Shown here piece after piece: positions 22,269 through 33,961 of a stretch of 64,000 nucleotides of DNA. The stretch is from assembly GCF_014633365.1 (NCBI RefSeq), contig NC_068341.1, positions 744,001-808,000 on the forward strand, given 5' to 3'. Within the stretch, counting starts at the first letter, position 1. The number at the start of each line of letters is the position of its first letter. The notes beneath the pieces were generated by a model. That model did not search any database and was not told the origin of the DNA. It worked only from the letters and a program-made list of their open reading frames with translations. Made by a program: the position numbers and the translations under genes. Source of the stretch: Diospyros lotus. Taxonomy: Eukaryota; Streptophyta; Magnoliopsida; Ericales; Ebenaceae.

Positions 22269-23066
22269 TGTAATACCCCATGTTCATATGAAGTTGCCAC
22301 ATAATTTTGATGACTTTAGAATACCGAAGAATGGGTTTTATAGCAGTTATACGTACCGAATCAATTGCAGGGAATGTCTCGGAGTGAAATTATCTAAAGA
22401 AAATGATATGGTCTCGACGAGCGTATCGAGATAGGATTTATGGTATCAAAAGAAATCGGATCGGGAACAATTTTCGGTACAACTAAAATACAGTCGCCAT
22501 TTAGGCTGTAAAACTGAATTATTATAAAGGACTCCCGAAAAATTAACGAACCCCTATGGAGGCTTCGGTTTTGTGTAATAAGCAAACCTTCAGCGGTTTC
22601 GGGATGAAACGACAGCTCGGTAAGGACACTAGGGCTAAATCGTCTTTTTTTAACTAAGCTTCGAGTTACTAATTTTGAATTTTCAGTATCGAAATGCAAT
22701 GAAATTCAGTGTTTAAGAATGTAATTGCAATTAGGCAATTGTCCTAATAAATTTAGAATGAAATGGGAGGTTTAAAAGTATAATTTCTCTATTAATATAA
22801 GTGTAATATATATATATATAATTATATATATAAGTGGGCGTAGCAGTGCTCGTGTGTGTGATGACCAGCCTCTATGAGATCTTCATGGCCGAGATATTGG
22901 CCGCAAAATAGGGGGATTGTGGCAGCGATTTTGCTGAGTGGCAGCGAGATTTGAGGCGAGATTTGTGGGGATTTTCTGATGTGCGTGGCGGGCAAGCATA
23001 TGCAATAGTGCTGTAATATATATATATATGTAGGTATACGGGTGGAGTGGTGGCCAAGGCAGGAGG

Positions 23067-23074
23067 TATATAAA
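23067..23074 (+). promoter_or_regulatory. TATA box of LTR-like copy D
   Basis: TATATAAA, about 36 bp before a 57 bp (GA)n tract that would begin the transcript. Confidence 0.5.
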
Positions 23075-23108
23075 TTGATGCGTTTTGGCCGATTAAGAGC
23101 AGTGAGGA

Positions 23109-23109
<1 letters not shown>

Positions 23110-23166
<57 letters not shown>
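23110..23166. repeat. (GA)n microsatellite
   Basis: Near-perfect GA dinucleotide repeat just downstream of the copy D TATA box. Confidence 0.9.
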
Positions 23167-23174
<8 letters not shown>

Positions 23175-24917
23175 CAAGATCGAGAGAGAGCCGGGGCAAG
23201 CTGCGGCAACTCGCGGCAGCCATGGCCGCGAGTTTCCAGCAAGTCGAGCAGCCATGGCCGCGAGTCAGGGGTCGCGAGACGAGGCTAGGCGACTCGCGAG
23301 CAAGCATCGAAGGCGACCGGTGAAGTCGTAGGAGGCGGGCGAGGTGGTCGGTGGTGGCGGCAGCCGCGGAAATGGATGGCAGAGCTGGAACCGCGGCCAT
23401 GGTAGCCGCGAAGCTGCGTTGCAGCAGCTGGCCAGCAACGTAGCAGGGATCGGGCAGCGGCTCGCGGCGCTTCGTGCGTTGCGCCGGGGTTCGGCGAGGC
23501 CTGGGCGGCCGACGGTGGGCAATGGCAGCGGCGGGAGGGGCAGCTGGTGCGCGAGCGGTGGCGGCAGAGGTTGTTCGGGCAAGAAGAAAAGAAGAAAAAG
23601 AGGAAGAAGAAGAAGAAGAAGAAGAAGAAGAAGAAGGAGAAGAAAAAAAGAAGGAATGAGAAGAAGAAAGAAGGAAAGAGGAAAGAAGGAGTTGCAGGCG
23701 TGGGAACAGGGGAGGCGCAAGGAAGAAGATGAAGTGGAAAGAAAAAAAAAAAAAGAAGAGAAAGAAAAAGAAAAAAAAAAAAAGAAGAAAGAAAGGAAAA
23801 GAAAAGGAAAAATAAATGGAAAAAATGTCGAAAAAATCCCAGAAAAATCTCAAAAGATAGGAAATTATATTTTGGTAATATCTCGGAGATTTTGGAGAGA
23901 AAAATGGCCCAAGCACGCATTTCGAGGATGTGGCACGCATACCGAGAAAGTTGGAGATGCTAAGTTGAGGATGCTTTAAGGCTGAAGTTGAAGAGATTCG
24001 TACAAATTTTGAGGTTGGCACACAAATCGAGACAAGGCACGGATATCGAGAAAGCCCGATAAGCTTGAGAAGGTAAGTGGTACTTTCTCAAAAATATTTT
24101 CATCATATTGACATGTCCTGATATGTATCCATCACATAGACTGCATACATGATTATGAAATGCATAAATACACGTTGATATCTTCGATCACGCGCATTTG
24201 TGCCCGTAGGGAGTACGAACTGGCACTGCTGTTTTACCAAGGGTGCACCCATACACCTCGGTCTCAAAAGAGGGGGCCGCAAAAATGGTAGGCAGCATGA
24301 GGGGTGTAGTTGACACCTACGATAAAAGACATTGCATACACACATGACATAACATTATGTACCCTTACTTAGATGATTCATCATCTAATTTGGGTTTTTG
24401 CCCCTGGAATATTCAAACGTTCCAAGTGAAGATTGTAACAGATTCGAGGATAAATGAGGCATGAAATGACACTTATCAAGGTGCATGAATAATGAAATGT
24501 ATGTTATGTAGCCCATGTATTTAGGTTTTACTACTTTAAATTCTGAACGTTTTGAGGAATGTTAAATCTATTTATGATTAATGTTAAGATATCAGGTTTC
24601 GATCTTTGCTTCCGCATTTGATGTGTATGGTGATTCTCTTCGAGATTAATGAATGAGAATTCTAGGACTGAGAAATGATGTGGTTTAGTTTTTGTGTTTG
24701 AAAGAAAAAAAAAATTTATTGTCCCGGAATTGTCCCAAGTTTATAACGCGCCTGAAAAAGTGGGGCGTTACAGAGATTATCGAAACGAGCTAAATGGACT
24801 TCGGAGCCTTGGTCGGATGCACGGGAATGAGAGAGAGATGGCCGGAGCGAGAGGAATGGAGGAATGAGCCGAAAGGGAAAGTGAGTGAGTGAGAGAAGGT
24901 CGAAAGGAGAAGAAGTC

Positions 24918-24974
<57 letters not shown>

Positions 24975-25140
24975 GGGGGGGGGAATGGTCGGATTTGGGC
25001 TGGATTAGAATCGAGGGTAAGTTAGGAATTGGGTCAATAGGTAAATTTGTAATTTAGTTGTGGGTGGCTTTCACAGGCCGAATAACATTACTCTTATCTT
25101 ATATATTTGATAATCAAATATAAATTTGAATCTCTGCACT

Positions 25141-25430
25141 TGCTCCTTTTTTTTATTTATACATTTGAATTTTTTATTATTTTAAAAATAAATTGAATTG
25201 TGCAATTTTATGTCAATTATATTTTAAAATTTTTTATTATTTCAATTACACCACTTAATTCATTATTCTTAATAAATTTGTTGAGGTGTATAATTGATTT
25301 AAAATTGTATAATTTAGATATATATGATTGAAATAATAAAAAAATTTAAAAGTACAATTAAATCAAATTTACAAATTCAAGAATGTCTTTCAAATAATAA
25401 AAAATTCAAAGTGTGTAAATAAAAAAAGCA
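25141..25430. mobile_element. MITE-like inverted repeat upstream of sulfotransferase gene
   Basis: The left end (ATTTATACATTTGAATTTTT TATTATTT) and right end (AAATAATAAAAAATTCAAAG, then GTGTGTAAATAAAAAAAGCA) are inverted copies. It lies about 115 bp before the sulfotransferase ATG. Related AT-rich sequence follows the pseudogene at 38905-39165. Confidence 0.5.
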
Positions 25431-25544
25431 TACCAGTAGAAGTGTTAAAATATATATTTTGCCCCATATATATTTCCTAGCTAGAACCCATCAACGCACG
25501 GCTATGCTACCATCTTTCTCTCCCACGCCTCAATCTGCGCAGCT

Positions 25545-26540
25545 ATGGCAAAGTCAGAGGACATCCAGAACCAGAACCCCACCCTAGAAGAAGGGTTATT
25601 TGGAAGCCTTCCCAGAGAAAATAATTGTAGCGGATTCGATCTTCTGTTCTATCAAGGTTTCTGGTGTCCTGAGATAATCGTTGAGAACGTTGTTTCCTGT
25701 CAACAGCATTTCCAGGCACATGAAACTGATACGATCTTAGCTTCCTTCCCAAAATGCGGCACCACCTGGTTGAAAGCCCTCATCTTTTCCGTAGCCAACA
25801 GAAGCAAGCACCCGCTCATAGAGAGCCCGCTTCTCTCAGCTAACCCCCACGCTCTTGTTCCTTCTCTTGAGTTCCAAATCTACCGAAAGGCTCCTCTCTT
25901 TAATCTCCAAGACATTCCCAGCCCAAGAATTCTTTCCACTCACTTGCCTTACTCTGCACTGCCCGCCTCCATCAAAACTAATTCCAAATGCAAGCTTGTC
26001 TATATATGCAGAAATCCCTTGGACCAGTTCATCTCCAACTGGCACTTTGCATCCAGTCTACAGTCCAAGAATCACTACTCCATCTCACTGGATGAGTGGT
26101 CCAAAAAGTACTGTATGTCTGGGATTACCCCTTTTGGCCCTTTCTGGGATCATATGTTGGGATATTGGAAGGCCGGCCAAGAGAATCCGGGCCAAATTCT
26201 CTTCTTGAAGTACGAAGACTTGAAGGAAGATGATGTGTTTTACGTTAAGAAGCTGGCCGAGTTCTTGGGGGTTCCATTTTCAACGGAGGAAGAAAGGGAC
26301 GGGATGCCTGAACAGATATCCAGGCTGTGTAGCTTTGAGAATTTGAAAGATTTGGAAGTGAACAAGAGTGGCAATTATATTGATGATCATGCTCCCTTCA
26401 ATATCGATAACAAAGCATTTTTCAGGAAAGCAAAGGTTGGAGATTGGTCCAATTATCTTTCTCCGTCCGTGGCCGAGGCCCTAAAGAAGCTTATCCATGA
26501 CAAGTTTGAGGGTTCTGGTTTAACCTTCAAAACGTCCTAA
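25545..26540 (+). CDS. Cytosolic sulfotransferase (plant SOT family), intact and intronless
   Basis: Encodes 331 residues, normal for plant soluble sulfotransferases, which move sulfate from PAPS to hydroxyl groups of flavonoids, hormones, glucosinolates and similar compounds in the cytosol. The 5'-phosphosulfate loop is FPKCGTTWLKAL (residues 68-79, Lys70). THLPY (132-136) holds the catalytic His133. The 3'-phosphate motif is YICRNPLDQFISNWHF, with Arg156 and Ser164. The C-terminal PAPS motif is FRKAKVGDW (293-301), where the usual RKGxxGDWK has Ala for Gly at 296 and Ser after the Trp. There is no signal peptide. The start MAKSEDIQNQ is the first ATG, and no intron is needed. A dead copy lies at 36005-37545 with the same Ala, so the change predates the duplication. 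The substrate cannot be told from sequence. Confidence 0.93.
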   Translation: MAKSEDIQNQNPTLEEGLFGSLPRENNCSGFDLLFYQGFWCPEIIVENVVSCQQHFQAHETDTILASFPKCGTTWLKALIFSVANRSKHPLIESPLLSANPHALVPSLEFQIYRKAPLFNLQDIPSPRILSTHLPYSALPASIKTNSKCKLVYICRNPLDQFISNWHFASSLQSKNHYSISLDEWSKKYCMSGITPFGPFWDHMLGYWKAGQENPGQILFLKYEDLKEDDVFYVKKLAEFLGVPFSTEEERDGMPEQISRLCSFENLKDLEVNKSGNYIDDHAPFNIDNKAFFRKAKVGDWSNYLSPSVAEALKKLIHDKFEGSGLTFKTS

Positions 26541-26833
26541 TATATAATATTTAATTCCTTATATTTATCTTCTTCAAATAATATGGGTTCAGCTTGTGGC
26601 CATTCATGAAATTCTTAGTTGAATTTCATATGTATACGGTCATTTCCCAAGTTTCTACTACGTACGTCGTCTTTGTTGAGTGTGCGTCGCTCAAGAGTTT
26701 GGCAGTCAGTCTAGCCCTGTAAGATTTTTCTCAGTTCTCATGTTTCCCAGCCAGCATTAAAGGTGTAATGTGACCAGTTGTACTCCGCCTACTTCATATT
26801 AATTTCTACGCCTCAGTGTTCCAATGTAAGGTG
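26541..26833. other. 3' flank of sulfotransferase gene
   Basis: Shares TGTGGCCATTCATGAAATTCTT and later words with the pseudogene's 3' flank (37590 on), so the duplication included the 3' UTR. No other feature. Confidence 0.6.
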
Positions 26834-27116
26834 CAATAATACATGCACTTGCTCGCATGGGCAGCCCAGTTAGTTAAGAAGAGGACATAAAGTGTCTTTC
26901 GTGGTGAATCTTGGATCAAAATTGAGGATTAAGTCTCGTTAGCGACAGTGTGGGAGTTTCCTCCAAAGAGGAAGACTCCTTATGCGCAGCGAGCCTGGGT
27001 CTAGTCATTGCGTCCGGCTGGGCCATCATAATTAACCCCTTCACATTCTGTCGGGCTAGAGTGTGGGAGCGCCCAGATGAGCGATTTCACCTTTTGGACC
27101 AATAATACATGCACTT
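26834..27116 (+). mobile_element. tRNA-derived SINE with 17 bp target duplication
   Basis: The 249 bp body (26851-27099) lies between perfect repeats CAATAATACATGCACTT (26834-26850, 27100-27116). The head GGGCAGCCCAGTTAGTTAAG resembles a tRNA A box, with a weaker B-box-like GGATCAAAATTGA about 50 bp on. It ends TTCACCTTTTGGAC, as plant SINEs often have a short T-rich end. Non-coding; would be copied by LINE enzymes. Confidence 0.8.
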
Positions 27117-27335
27117 CAATCATATCCGACGACCACTGAAGTCATGGTCCGAGTGTGTCTCGTAATTAACATCACATCCTACTTCTAATGCTGTTTTTTC
27201 CTGTTAGAAACATGAGAGACAAGTTGAGATAATATCATACTCACCAGACTGTTTGATCCTTGCTCTAACCTTTTTTATTTAGCCAAAACAATAATTAGTA
27301 ATGCAATTAGTGGACTATCTTTAATTTATACTTAA

Positions 27336-29478
27336 CTAGTGATGACCTCGTGTGATATATGGGAAAGTTTAATTTAAAAATAAAAAAATTAATTTATTAT
27401 CTTAAATAATTTTAATAGAATTAATAATTATAATTTCTTAATCTTTAATTATTTATCAAAATTTAAATTTAATTAATTATTCGTTATTCAATATGCTAAT
27501 GAAGAAAACTTTTAATTCAATATACTGCTATTTAATGTGTTAAAGAATAATTAACATATTAAATAGGTCATTTGATAAAATATTTATAATTTTTTTATTA
27601 ATTATATTATATTTATTTATAAATAAATATTATAAAATCTATAATATATCCACTCAAAAGCGTTCGTTGTTTTCTATTTATTATATTATAATTATAAATA
27701 TAAATTAAAATTCTTCAAAATGAGTAAGAATAAGTATTTTCAATAATAACAAAATTTTAAAAATATAAATTTTGATTTCTTTCAAAATCTTAAAAATATG
27801 ATACCTTAAATATTAATTAGCATTCAAAAACCCTAGCATTTGACAACTTTAAATAATTTTTTATGAATTTGTTAAGATATCACATTTTAAGACTATAATA
27901 TAATTATTAAAAAATTAATAATTAATTAATCACTACCTTTGATTTAATGCAAGTTTTTAAGAGAAAAAAATCACCACTGATTGACATTTGGCAAAATACT
28001 TTATTTGACTATCATATTTTAATATTATATAAATATATATAGAATAAAGATATAAAGATGATATTTTAAATAAATGGACAATTTTCTATGATTTAATTAA
28101 TAGTTTAAGTTGTCTATTAATATTTCTCATAAAATTCATGTAAATTTAATACAAATTTTAGAGGCAAAAAACAACTTGGCAGATTTTTGGAGGGAACTAA
28201 AATTTGCAAACTATTCTACTTTAATATAATATATTATATATTATTATATTATACAAAGATAAGATTTTATTTAATGGATAATTTTTCGTGACTTAGTTAA
28301 TACTTTAAGTGTTTATTCATATTTTTCATAAATAATATTTATTTTTGATTGATTGACGAATTAATTGATGAGAAGATCTAACAAAAAATATTTATTTTTG
28401 ATTAATTAATAACATTGAAAAATTCATGCAAGTTTAATACAAATTTTAGATGTAAAAAATAGTTTGGCAGATTTTTTGAGGGAAGAAATATTTGCATACT
28501 ATTCTACTATATATTATATATAATATATAAATGAACAATTTTATATGACTTAATTAATAGTTTAAGTGTCTATTCATATTCTTCATAAATAGTATTTATT
28601 TTTTATTGGTTGATGAATTAATTAAATATTTAATATTCACATAATAATGTATTGAAAAATTCATGATTAGTATTAAAAAACTCGAGTATTTAAAATTTAT
28701 TATTAATTTTACAATAATTAGTATATATTATTTCAAAACAATTGAAAGATTTAAATTATTAATGCAAATTACAAAATGTAAATTATTAATGCAATAAGTA
28801 CTAAATGCAAATCATTAATGCAAGTTTTGGGGGAAATTTTATTACTATTTATTATTTCAAAGGAATTGAAAGATTTAAATTATTAATGCAAATTACAAAA
28901 TGCAAAAAGTATTAATTGAAAATCATTAATGCAAGTTTTGGGGGTAAATTTCTTTTTTCAAAACTATTTTTTGTGACTTAATTAATAAAATTTTATATAA
29001 ATGAACAATTTTTGTGACTTAATTAATAGTTTAAGTGTCTATTCATATTTCTCATAAATAATATTTATTTTTTATTGATTAACGGATTAATTAAATATTT
29101 AATATTCACATAATAATGTATTGGAAAACTCATGATTAGCATTGAAAAACTTGTGTATTTAAAATTCATTATTAATTTTACAATAATTAGTACATATTAT
29201 TTCAAAACAATTGAAAGATTTAAATTATTAATGCAAATTACAAAATATAAATTATTAATACAATAAGTACTAAATGTAAATCATTAATGCAAGTTTTGGA
29301 GGAAAATTTTATTACTATTTATTATTTCAAAGGAATTGAAAGATTTAAATTATTAATGCAAATTACAAAATATAAATTGTTAATGCAATAGGTATTAATT
29401 GTAAATCATTAATGCAAGTTTTGGAGATAAATTTCTTTTTTCAAGACTATCCTACTTTTATATATATAAAGATAAAGA
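27336..29478 (-). mobile_element. Non-autonomous Helitron-like element
   Basis: Read on the minus strand, the 3' end is CCCATATATCACACGAGG (weak hairpin), a short spacer, CTAG, then a host T. The 5' end is TC following an A, with TCTTTATATATATAAAAGTA (two possible TC positions at 29472 or 29478). No target duplication is expected for Helitrons. The interior is AT-rich, with ~455 bp tandem units. No Rep/helicase is present. Boundaries are an inference from terminal motifs. Confidence 0.5.
28524..29455. repeat. Tandem duplication, ~455 bp period, with inner ~120 bp repeats
   Basis: Two long units share TAATAGTTTAAGTGTCTATT, TTTAATATTCACATAATAAT and AAATCATTAATGCAAGTTTT in order. Within each, the word GAAAGATTTAAATTATTAAT recurs after ~120 bp. 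A more diverged partial unit precedes at 28080-28500. Confidence 0.75.
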
Positions 29479-32400
29479 TATTGACACTCAAAGAATTAAT
29501 AATATTAATTTTAAATTATTAATAAATTACTTTTCAAAAATTGTAATTTTTTTTTTGCCTTTTTGAAATATAATTCAGTTCAAGTAAATTGGTGGAGATG
29601 CTAGGCAAGTTTCTAAATGCTAAATTATAAATAATTTTTAGAAATATTTATAATTTTTAAAATTTATATAAAAAATATTGTTAATTTCTTAAAAACATAT
29701 TATTAATTTTTTGAATGTGAAAATTAAATATCATAAAATAACATACAAATAACAATAAAACAAACCACGCAATATATAAAAGAAAATCGATAATTATTGT
29801 CTCCACCAAAGTTGCACGAACGCAACATAATATGACATAGAATGTTGGCGAGTGAAAAATGGGGTTTATGGGGCTTTAGAAGGACAGCTGGTTGATATCC
29901 TGACTAAGAGTGTAGATCCGACGGTTGAATATGGTGGCGTCAATGATACAGAGGCGGAGAGATAAAAACTATTCAAGGTGACTAGTTAGTTGGACTTAAT
30001 TTTTATGAACAATATGCTCCCTACCACAATAAAAATGATTATTGCCGACAATTTCTTCTTAATTATATAGCTAATGAAGTATTAGACTATTTTATAGAGA
30101 TCCTTAATTTGTAAATTAAAATTTTATATTAACAAAGATAAACAAGATAAATATTTTGCATCTAAATATTTTTCTATGACTAAATATGATCCTTTTTAGT
30201 ACACCAAACTCTCTTATATAACCCATAATCTCTCCCTTCTTGTCCAAGAAGATTGTTTTAACCTTGCAAGCTGTCATGTTAAATAGTTTTTACTCTTCCA
30301 TTCTGTTCTCTTCCCAGAAAAGCTACTTTGACACTTTTTTTTTTGTTACGCTTGTATATTATTGTGTTATATTTTATGTTTAATGTCATTAAAAGTGTCA
30401 CCAATGCATGCTCAAATAACATTTCTGTTTCGCAAAAATGCTCGTTAAAATAAGGTATCATGAATAGAAATATTATTTGAACACTCAATTTTAACACTTA
30501 AAATAACACACATTCATTACTGCATTAAGTGGTAAAAGTATCAAGAATGATTTAATAAAATTTGATGAATGAAAACTCACCCGTATATATCTAAACTCAT
30601 ATTATGTCATTTGTATACAAGGTAATATATTTTAAGAATAATAATATTTCACTTGAAATGATCACCTATAACACACATTCATATATTTTTTTATAATGAT
30701 CATCTATTAAATCGAGTGATTATTTCGATTTAATAGGTATAGTTTAGTTTAATTGATCAGGCAATTTCAAAATCTTTTTTTTTTCCTTCTTAGAAGAGAA
30801 TAAGTTGAAAATTTCATCTTAATAACATTTTCAATAGATATGTATTAGAATTATTAGTTGGAAAAGATCTTAATTATTTAATAATTTGATGGAGGAGAAA
30901 TCTTAAGAGAGATAGTCTATGCCTAAATTGCACAAAAAAAAAAAAAAAAGATATGATACGAAATAAAAATGAAGAAATAATATTTTAATTTTTAAATAAA
31001 TATTTTATTAATAAGATTTTATAATCTGTAAATATAAAAAAAAAATGAAATTATACACCCATAGAAAGCTTGGGTAAGAATGAAAAATGTGCATGCACAT
31101 AAAATAAAGGCAATCCGGAAGATGGCAGAGGAAGGACAAAATCAGTGGATCAGTAGAAGAAGCAGCCATAATTTCTTATCTTTAATAGACCATCCTAATA
31201 TTAATAGGCTCCACAAGACAGAAGGCCGTTCTCGGTTCTTCCCCCTGTCAAGGGCGGAGTCAGTAGGGGGGACGAACAACGATAAGAAAAAATAAAACTT
31301 AAAGTTATATGTATATAGACAAAGTTTTGTTAATTTGTGTTTGTGAAATAATTTGTTTTCTAACAAGTCCATGGGATTAGATATATATGACCACTCAATT
31401 ATGGCTTGTCTCTGTTATATCGGAATAGTGAACTAATACATACATAAATATATATAATGGTTGTGGTTGTTGCAATGTAATATCACTTTCGGGGCAATAT
31501 AAAGACAACAATATGCATAGGAAGTAGGAAATGAAGGCTTTAAGAGGGCCATGCAACAAGTACAATTAATGTGTGAAGTGATCTTCTTTGTTTCCTTTGA
31601 AATTCCCTCTACCTAACTAATAATCGAGTGAAAGAATAGGGTGCACAATGGAACTAATCTAGGCTTAATATCAAAGTCCCTATTATACCTCTATATATAA
31701 GCAATAACAATACACCACAACGATTATAAGTCTTATCTCATTAAATAAAGTTAATTATCAAAAATTTGATTATCTGATTATCTTTATCTGTGATCATATC
31801 TTCTAAACGAGCACTATATCTCATATGTCTAAATATTTTTTACTAATTTTTTTTTTTAATCCTCCTCTATCTCATATGCTACAAAATTCTTTCATTTTGT
31901 TTGTTCACTTGACTTACAAATGTGTTTATTAATCTTATTCTTCTATTTTTAAACTATATTAATCATGAACCCTATATGTTACATATTTTTAATAAAAGCA
32001 ACTCTAACGTATAAAATTCGATGAAACTAACACCAAAGAAAAACCCTAAAAGAGCATCTTGGCATCCATTACAAAATAGAGTGTGGCAGCATTACATATA
32101 TATATATATATAATTGTATGTAGAGAAAACAGATAAGGAGAATGTCTGGTTATTAAATCTTCTATAACACACTCACAAAGAGACAAATTAGCAAAGAGTA
32201 ATGTACAATGTTTCTAGTTAAGAAGGCTATGAAATTAGAGTAAGAAATATGTTTATTTGGGTGATAATTAAAAGCATGAACTGTGACCAAAAGCAACAAA
32301 TCTAGTTGATCCACTAATATTAATAGTCAATCAAACTCACATATTAGTTTAAAAAAGCATGATGAGAAGCAACAAAAAATGAAGAAGACCATACTAAGGA

Positions 32401-32886
32401 CTATAGTTGTTAAAATTGAACCAATCCAACATGTTCGTTAAAAAAAAAAAAGAAGCAAACCATTGATGTGCATAAATTGATTAAAACTACTCAAATTCAT
32501 TGGTTAGTTTTATCGATTCAGTTGATTATTTCTACTAGTTCACAAAGAATCAGTTTAGTTTTTATTTGAAGCATTAAATAATCGTAATATTTCAAAATCT
32601 ATATTCTTTAATAGATGGACAAATTAGTCTAATTGAAAAAAAAAACTTTTAAAAATCCCTAATCTTGGTTAGCTTCTTTTTAATTCAATGAGTGATCATT
32701 CACAATTTCATAGTCTGCATTAGTTCATATTTACATATGCATGGCTTAGTCTTTGAGGTAAATATAAATATGACTATGGAGACTTGAGAAAATTTGCAAT
32801 GAGAAGCAAAAGGGCAAGTTAGACACGAGTGAAGGGAACCTTATCAGGGAAAATAGTCTTGCATGGCAACAAGACCACCCCTTTTA
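29479..32886. other. Gene-free AT-rich sequence
   Basis: Contains (TA)n near 32096-32112, A-runs, and small frames (30279-30497, 31080-31372) with no recognisable domain. Phrases near 31240 (AGGGCGGAGTCAGTAGGGGG) resemble repeat consensus sequence, but no termini were found. Confidence 0.4.
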
Positions 32887-33240
32887 TAAGGGAAATTCTA
32901 TTCAGAACCCGAAAATTTACTCTTTAAAACCCACGTCCCATCAAAATTTTCAATAATTTTAATATACCTCTTTTACCCCCACAATCCACAGCAAACTCTC
33001 TTCTCCGATCACCTCTCATCCCCAGCCATCACCTAAATATATAAATACACACTCACACACACTTATATATATATATATATATACCTACAGCATGGCCGCG
33101 GCCATGGCAGCCGCGAACATGCAACCCAGCACACACACACATATACACTCACACACCTATATAAATATATATATACACACTCACACACACTTATATATAT
33201 ACAAGTTCCATGGCCGCAGTCATGACAGTTGCGGCCATGG

Positions 33241-33430
33241 AAACCCCCGCACCTCGCGGTGCGGGGGTTTCTACAATCCCCGCACCATGAGGTGCGGGAG
33301 TTTTTGAAATCCCCGCACCTCGCGGTGCGGGGGTTTCAGCAACTCCCGCACCGTGAGGTGCGGGGATTTATAAAATCTCCGCACCTCGCTGTGCGGGGAA
33401 TCAAGCCTTCCCCGTCTGCTGGGAAGGCTT
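33241..33430. repeat. Left hairpin array (six units)
   Basis: Units: 33241-33270 (13 bp perfect stem AAACCCCCGCACC, loop TCGC), then near 33278, 33309, 33342 and 33375 (all with CCGCACC/GGTGCGG-type stems and loops TCGC, ATGA or GTGA), spaced about 33 bp, and 33403-33430 (stem AAGCCTTCCC, loop CGTCTGCT). Confidence 0.85.
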
Positions 33431-33960
33431 GATTAAATTTGTTTTATTTTAATTAAATTTGTTTATTATAATAAAATAAAATAAAAAATAATATAAATAA
33501 ATAAATTCTAAATATCTGTATTTTAAGTAATTATAAATTAACTAATTTTAAATTTTAAATCATTGTAATTAAGTGTTGAATTTTTAATACTTAAAAAAAT
33601 TTAATAAGATAAATTTAAATATATATATCTTTACCTAATTCAATAAGATAAATTTAAAAATCCTATTATCATTTAAAATATATTCTTTTTAAATATATGT
33701 AATTATAAAAAAATATATTTTAAATGATGATAGAATTTTTAGATATGTGTATCTTCAAGTAATTTAATAAGATAAATTAATTAATTTTAAATTCTTTTAA
33801 GTATTAAAAATTCAACACTATGATTTAAAATTTAAAATTAGTTAAATTATAATTACTTAAAATGTAGAAATTTAAAAATTATTTATTTGTATTATTTTTT
33901 AATTTTATTTTATTATAATAAAAATTTTAATTAAAATAAAAATAAAAAAATATAAAAAGT
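33431..33960. repeat. Long AT-rich inverted repeat
   Basis: The left arm (33436-~33690) and right arm (~33700-33955) are reverse complements with scattered mismatches; matching words include TTTATTATAATAAAATAAAA, ATTTTAAGTAATTATAA and TTGAATTTTTAATACTTAAA. The transcript would fold into one long stem. Confidence 0.8.
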
Positions 33961-33961
33961 C

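Larger units (their letters stand above)
22269..24772 (+). mobile_element. Large LTR-like element, copy D
   Basis: Full length in the opposite orientation: starts TGTAATACCCCATG and ends GGGGCGTTACA, 2504 bp. TATA box TATATAAA at 23067-23074, then (GA)n at 23110-23166, repeated CATGGCCGCGAGT, and GAAGAAG tracts at 23590-23670. The palindrome in reverse complement is at 24369-24388. Flanks CCTTA and GAGAT do not match. The long frames across 22.8-24.0 kb on both strands are purine/pyrimidine repeats and not called. Confidence 0.8.
20904..25102. mobile_element. Mutator-like element with perfect 9 bp target duplication
   Basis: The element at 20913-25093 has termini GAGTAATGCTATTCGCCC and, in reverse, GAGTAATGTTATTCGGCC; both continue with AAAGCC.CCC. 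The flanking repeat TTATCTTAT is at 20904-20912 and 25094-25102. Most of its length is nested LTR-like sequence (21629-24772). Its own interior is CT-rich on the left (to ~21420) and GA-rich on the right, including (GA)n at 24925-24962 followed by about 20 G. No transposase is seen, and the frames at 20967-21437 are (CT)n artefacts. Confidence 0.8.

Noticed and set aside
22822..24021. 399-residue minus-strand frame, and 211-residue frames on both strands
   Set aside because: Composed of (GA)n/(GAA)n tracts inside LTR-like copy D; low-complexity translations in several frames at once show a composition effect.
33241..33430. Regular ~33 bp palindromic repeats resembling a CRISPR array
   Set aside because: The window is eukaryotic, the spacers are only ~4-8 bases and similar to each other, there are no cas genes, and the array is part of a foldback element.
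33229..33432. 67-residue frame with repeated HLAVRGF-like peptide
   Set aside because: It is simply the hairpin repeats read in frame; no support as a gene.
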